NCBI GenBank assembly: GCA_021800805.1
Contig: JAJYYR010000010.1
Coordinates: 1 to 21,442 of the forward strand
Direction: 5' to 3'
DNA from: a bacterium
GTDB taxonomy: Bacteria > SZUA-79 > Acidulodesulfobacterales > Acidulodesulfobacteraceae
DNA length: 21,442 nucleotides
The notes under the pieces were generated by a model. The model had not been told where the DNA came from. It worked only from the letters and a program-made list of their open reading frames with translations, and made no database searches. Shown one piece after another: positions 19,286-21,442 of the stretch. Numbering within the stretch: the stretch's first letter is position 1; each line of letters starts with the position of its first letter. The translations under genes and the position numbers were made by a program.

Positions 19286-20299
19286 ATGCTAATTAAAACA
19301 GGGAAGAACTATGCCTATTCTTTTGAAATTAACGGAATCCGCTACCATGGGTCCTGCGGGACCACCGATGAAAATACCGCGGCCGTTATCGAGCAAATTA
19401 TAAAATCGGCGGCACCGGCCAGGGCAGGAAGGAAGTCTCCGGGACTAAAAGAGTGTTGGGGTGAGTATATGTCCTCTTCAAGCTCCCTTCTGGCCGCTGG
19501 GACGCTCGAGCGAAAAATAAATGCGTTAAAACATGTTTTTGAGTTTTTCGGCGACGTGCCGGTCGACGGGATAGATTTCGTCCTGGTAGAAAAATACCTG
19601 GTAAAAAGAAAAAAGGAAATATTAGCCCAATCTTCGAACTCGGGAAAAAGGGAGCAGGACGTCTCTTTCCGGACGGCCAATATAGAGCTCGCCGTTTTAT
19701 CGAACCTTTTAAACTTTGCTGTTCGGAGAAGCTATATAGATAAGAACCCCTGCGCCGGCATTAAAAAATTAAACGAGCTGTCCAGGCTAAAAACTTTATC
19801 CGATTCGGATATCCGAAAGCTCATTTCCGGCGCCTCAAATAAACTTACCAGGGATTTAATTTCGTTCCTTATTTATACCGGCTGCCGGAAGGGCGAAGCC
19901 TTAAATTTAAAATGGGATAATGTGGATCTACAAAACGGCATTATCGCCATAAAAGGAACCAAAACGAAGTTCGACCGGCGCATCCCGATTTCGGACGCAT
20001 TAAAAGCAATTCTGGCCGGGATAAATAAAAAACAGGATAGTTTATATGTGTTTGAAATAAATGGGACTAAAATCGTTGATTTTAGTCGTTCTTTTAAGAC
20101 GGCCTGTAAAAATGCCGGATTAAAAGATTTAAGGATCCACGATTTAAGGCATGTGTTCGCTTCGAAGATGGTTATGGCCGGAACATCTCTTTATATTACC
20201 GGGGAGCTACTGGGACACAGGACTCCCCAGATGACTATGAGATACGCCCACTTAGTTCCGGACACGCTAAAAAAAGCGGTGAACGCGGTGTGGGGGTAG
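19286..20299 (+). CDS. site-specific tyrosine recombinase, second of a tandem pair
   Basis: This 337-residue protein is a paralogue of the protein at 17912. From about residue 120 (KREQDVSFRT) to the end of the catalytic domain the two are nearly the same, including LNELSRLKTLSDSDI and GCRKGEALNLKWD. The first 110 residues are much more divergent. Catalytic residues are Arg201, His285, Arg288, His311 and Tyr320. AAAGGAG precedes the start. Its own consensus promoter suggests independent expression. Either one copy is a relic of another element, or both act with different arm or core specificity. The 5' half has a higher G+C content than its neighbour, suggesting mosaic origin. Confidence 0.93.
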   Translation: MLIKTGKNYAYSFEINGIRYHGSCGTTDENTAAVIEQIIKSAAPARAGRKSPGLKECWGEYMSSSSSLLAAGTLERKINALKHVFEFFGDVPVDGIDFVLVEKYLVKRKKEILAQSSNSGKREQDVSFRTANIELAVLSNLLNFAVRRSYIDKNPCAGIKKLNELSRLKTLSDSDIRKLISGASNKLTRDLISFLIYTGCRKGEALNLKWDNVDLQNGIIAIKGTKTKFDRRIPISDALKAILAGINKKQDSLYVFEINGTKIVDFSRSFKTACKNAGLKDLRIHDLRHVFASKMVMAGTSLYITGELLGHRTPQMTMRYAHLVPDTLKKAVNAVWG

Positions 20300-20317
20300 A
20301 GAAAATTTGATAAACTT

Positions 20318-20932
20318 TTAAAGAAAGCCGTATGTTATAAAATAATTTAAAAGTTCTTTCCCTTTTTCTGTTGGGATAAAACGTCCATCTGATTGGCTAA
20401 TTATAAGTCTATTAGCAGATAAAGCATTAAAAATAACTTCCTTTTCATTTTTTGCGTCTTCAACTGATTGAAAAATCTTTATCGGCAGTATTTTAAACTG
20501 TTCAATAAACTCTTTTTTTGTATGTCCTGGGCTAAACCATTGTAGAGCACGTTTTGAATTAGGGTTTAGCCATAACGAAAGGTAAGCAAATTCAAAACCC
20601 TTAACTCTTCCCTCTAAATATTTTATTATTTCTTTTGATTTTTCAATTTGACCCCTTGATTCATCTTTTTCTTTTAATAAATTTTCAATTCGTTCTTTCA
20701 TCACAAGGTCTTCCTCTTTCGGAGAGCCATCCTTTTCGCTAACTTTTTGTTGCAATAATTCCGCCTCAAATTTTCCATATTTTAACTTAGTAATTTTTTT
20801 AGTAATTTCTTCTATAAATATTTCTATAGTTCTCACATATTTAATTAGTATAATCAAAGAAATCCAGAATAATACGGCTGGCCAGGAAAGCAGTGTTTTT
20901 AAAAAGCCTAAAATTATTTGAGCTATTGTCAT
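20318..20932 (-). CDS. membrane-anchored coiled-coil protein with possible winged-helix end
   Basis: This 204-residue protein has one strong membrane helix at about residues 13-33 (LLSWPAVLFWISLIILIKYV), a long coiled coil at about 35-112 (EEITKKITKLKYGKFEAELL ... IEKSKEIIKYLEGRVKG), and a compact C-terminal part (about 118-204) ending in DAKNEKEVIFNALSANRLI, then DGRFIPTEKGKELLNYF, which looks like a winged-helix fold. I recognise no family. It starts two bases after the stop of the gene at 20935-21231 and is surely in its operon. It converges on the second integrase. Confidence 0.65.
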   Translation of the reverse strand: MTIAQIILGFLKTLLSWPAVLFWISLIILIKYVRTIEIFIEEITKKITKLKYGKFEAELLQQKVSEKDGSPKEEDLVMKERIENLLKEKDESRGQIEKSKEIIKYLEGRVKGFEFAYLSLWLNPNSKRALQWFSPGHTKKEFIEQFKILPIKIFQSVEDAKNEKEVIFNALSANRLIISQSDGRFIPTEKGKELLNYFITYGFL

Positions 20933-20934
20933 AT

Positions 20935-21231
20935 TTATTTCCTATCAGTATTATATAATCCTTTGATATTATATAAACCTTTATCTTTAGCGACTTTTTT
21001 TGCAATAATTTCCTTAACCTCTGTTAAATTACTATCGTTTTGTGCTGTTTTAGGATAATTTTCGAGTTGTTCTTTAAGATTCTCAAGTTGTGCAAGGTTC
21101 ATTTTTTTAGCGCAGCTTGTGTTTAATTTGCCATTATAAACACATTGAGGTGTAGAAGCAAACGCTCCAGGGATAATTAAAAAAGATAAAAATAAAGTTG
21201 CTGCGGCAACTAAAAATGATTTTTTAAGCAT
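20935..21231 (-). CDS. small secreted or periplasmic protein
   Basis: This 98-residue protein has a signal peptide (MLKKSFLVAAATLFLSFLIIPGAFA, cleavage likely after residue 25). The mature part has Cys29 and Cys39 (QCVYNGKLNTSCAKK), which could form a disulfide, followed by a charged helical tail. AAGGAGG (21239-21245) precedes the ATG at 21231. The downstream gene encodes a membrane-anchored protein, so the two may act together at the envelope. Function unknown. Confidence 0.65.
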   Translation of the reverse strand: MLKKSFLVAAATLFLSFLIIPGAFASTPQCVYNGKLNTSCAKKMNLAQLENLKEQLENYPKTAQNDSNLTEVKEIIAKKVAKDKGLYNIKGLYNTDRK

Positions 21232-21250
21232 GCTAAATCCTCCTTATTTA

Positions 21251-21271
21251 AAGTTAAATTATATTTAACTT
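21251..21271. promoter_or_regulatory. inverted repeat over a -10 box, upstream of the small secreted protein gene
   Basis: AAGTTAAAT (21251-21259) and ATTTAACTT (21263-21271) are perfect arms around TAT. TATAAT on the minus strand (21258-21263) sits inside. TTGACA on the minus strand (21290-21295) is 26 bases from it, too far for a normal -35, so the promoter is only tentative. Confidence 0.4.
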
Positions 21272-21295
21272 ACCACCACGAAAAATAAATGTCAA

Positions 21296-21442
21296 CGCAC
21301 GTTTTTTACTGACGGTATAGGAAGCCAGTCGGCGGGGCTGGATTACCTGGCCTATTCCGCCCCCGTACCCAGCGCCCCGCCGGTTAATAGTTCGCCATCT
21401 ATTCCCAATCCCGCTATTTTCCGTAACAATGGACAGTTTACC
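21296..21442 (+). other. open, Pro/Ser-rich frame running off the window; no start codon seen
   Basis: The plus-strand frame reads TDGIGSQSAGLDYLAY, SAPVPSAPPVNSSPSIPNP, AIFRNNGQFT and continues past the edge. No ATG, GTG or TTG is in frame after the last upstream stop. G+C content rises sharply here compared with the preceding 1 kb. A minus-strand frame is also open over this stretch. It may be the broken 5' end of a gene or DNA of other origin; I cannot decide. Confidence 0.25.

Larger units (their letters stand above)
17722..21442. mobile_element. left end of an integrative element in tRNA-Pro(GGG) (partial)
   Basis: A tRNA 3' fragment is followed by two tandem tyrosine recombinases and two small genes of unknown function on the opposite strand. 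The other end is outside the window, so size and type are unknown. A degenerate island without transfer functions is equally possible. Confidence 0.6.

Overview
The window is AT-rich DNA from what is most likely an anaerobic or microaerophilic, sulfur-metabolising bacterium of deltaproteobacterial type. That is an inference from a sulfide:quinone oxidoreductase, an iron superoxide dismutase, a globin sensor and Gram-negative-type Trb proteins. No marker gene in the window fixes the taxonomy. A short block of ordinary chromosome (about 13.9-17.6 kb) is flanked by integrated mobile DNA on both sides.

Layout: (1) 1-1321 is the right end of one element: an HTH regulator, a MNT-type nucleotidyltransferase antitoxin with a truncated HEPN partner, and a 3' fragment of tRNA-Lys(UUU). 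(2) 1277-13838 is a complete element of about 12.5 kb, bounded by a perfect 45-bp direct repeat made of the 3' half of tRNA-Lys. Almost all of its left 8.5 kb reads leftward: an HTH_17 protein, a DnaB-N/RepA-type helicase, a TrfA-like initiator, an iteron origin, a small ORF, TrbJ/VirB5-like and TrbL/VirB6-like proteins, a small membrane protein, a helical protein, a possible ribbon-helix-helix protein, excisionase and integrase. An XRE regulator, a gene relic, an ORF6N protein, a small unknown protein, a metallophosphoesterase and a complete MNT-HEPN toxin-antitoxin pair read rightward. (3) 13.9-17.6 kb is chromosome: sodB, a strong bidirectional terminator, a small unknown gene plus sqr on the minus strand, a protoglobin-PsiE fusion, and an intact tRNA-Pro(UGG). 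(4) From 17722 to the window end is the start of another element in tRNA-Pro(GGG): a 3' tRNA fragment on the minus strand, two related tyrosine recombinases in tandem, and two small envelope-type genes.

The 12.5-kb element is the most interesting part. It looks like a plasmid that integrates in tRNA-Lys. It has integration genes, its own initiator, helicase and iterons (four copies of CGTATTAAATGGTTTCC in two 22-bp-spaced pairs, the last containing the rep stop codon), a repressor and a toxin-antitoxin module. It also carries a TrbJ/TrbL pair, yet no relaxase, coupling protein or VirB4/VirB11 ATPase is visible. This suggests a satellite that uses another element's type IV secretion system. 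The trbL-like frame breaks at a run of seven G residues; one base fewer would fuse it to the next ORF and restore the last membrane helix and tail. Four palindromes of the form GTGTC-N9-GACAC sit at gene boundaries and may be a shared operator or processing signal. These functional links are inferences from sequence and context.
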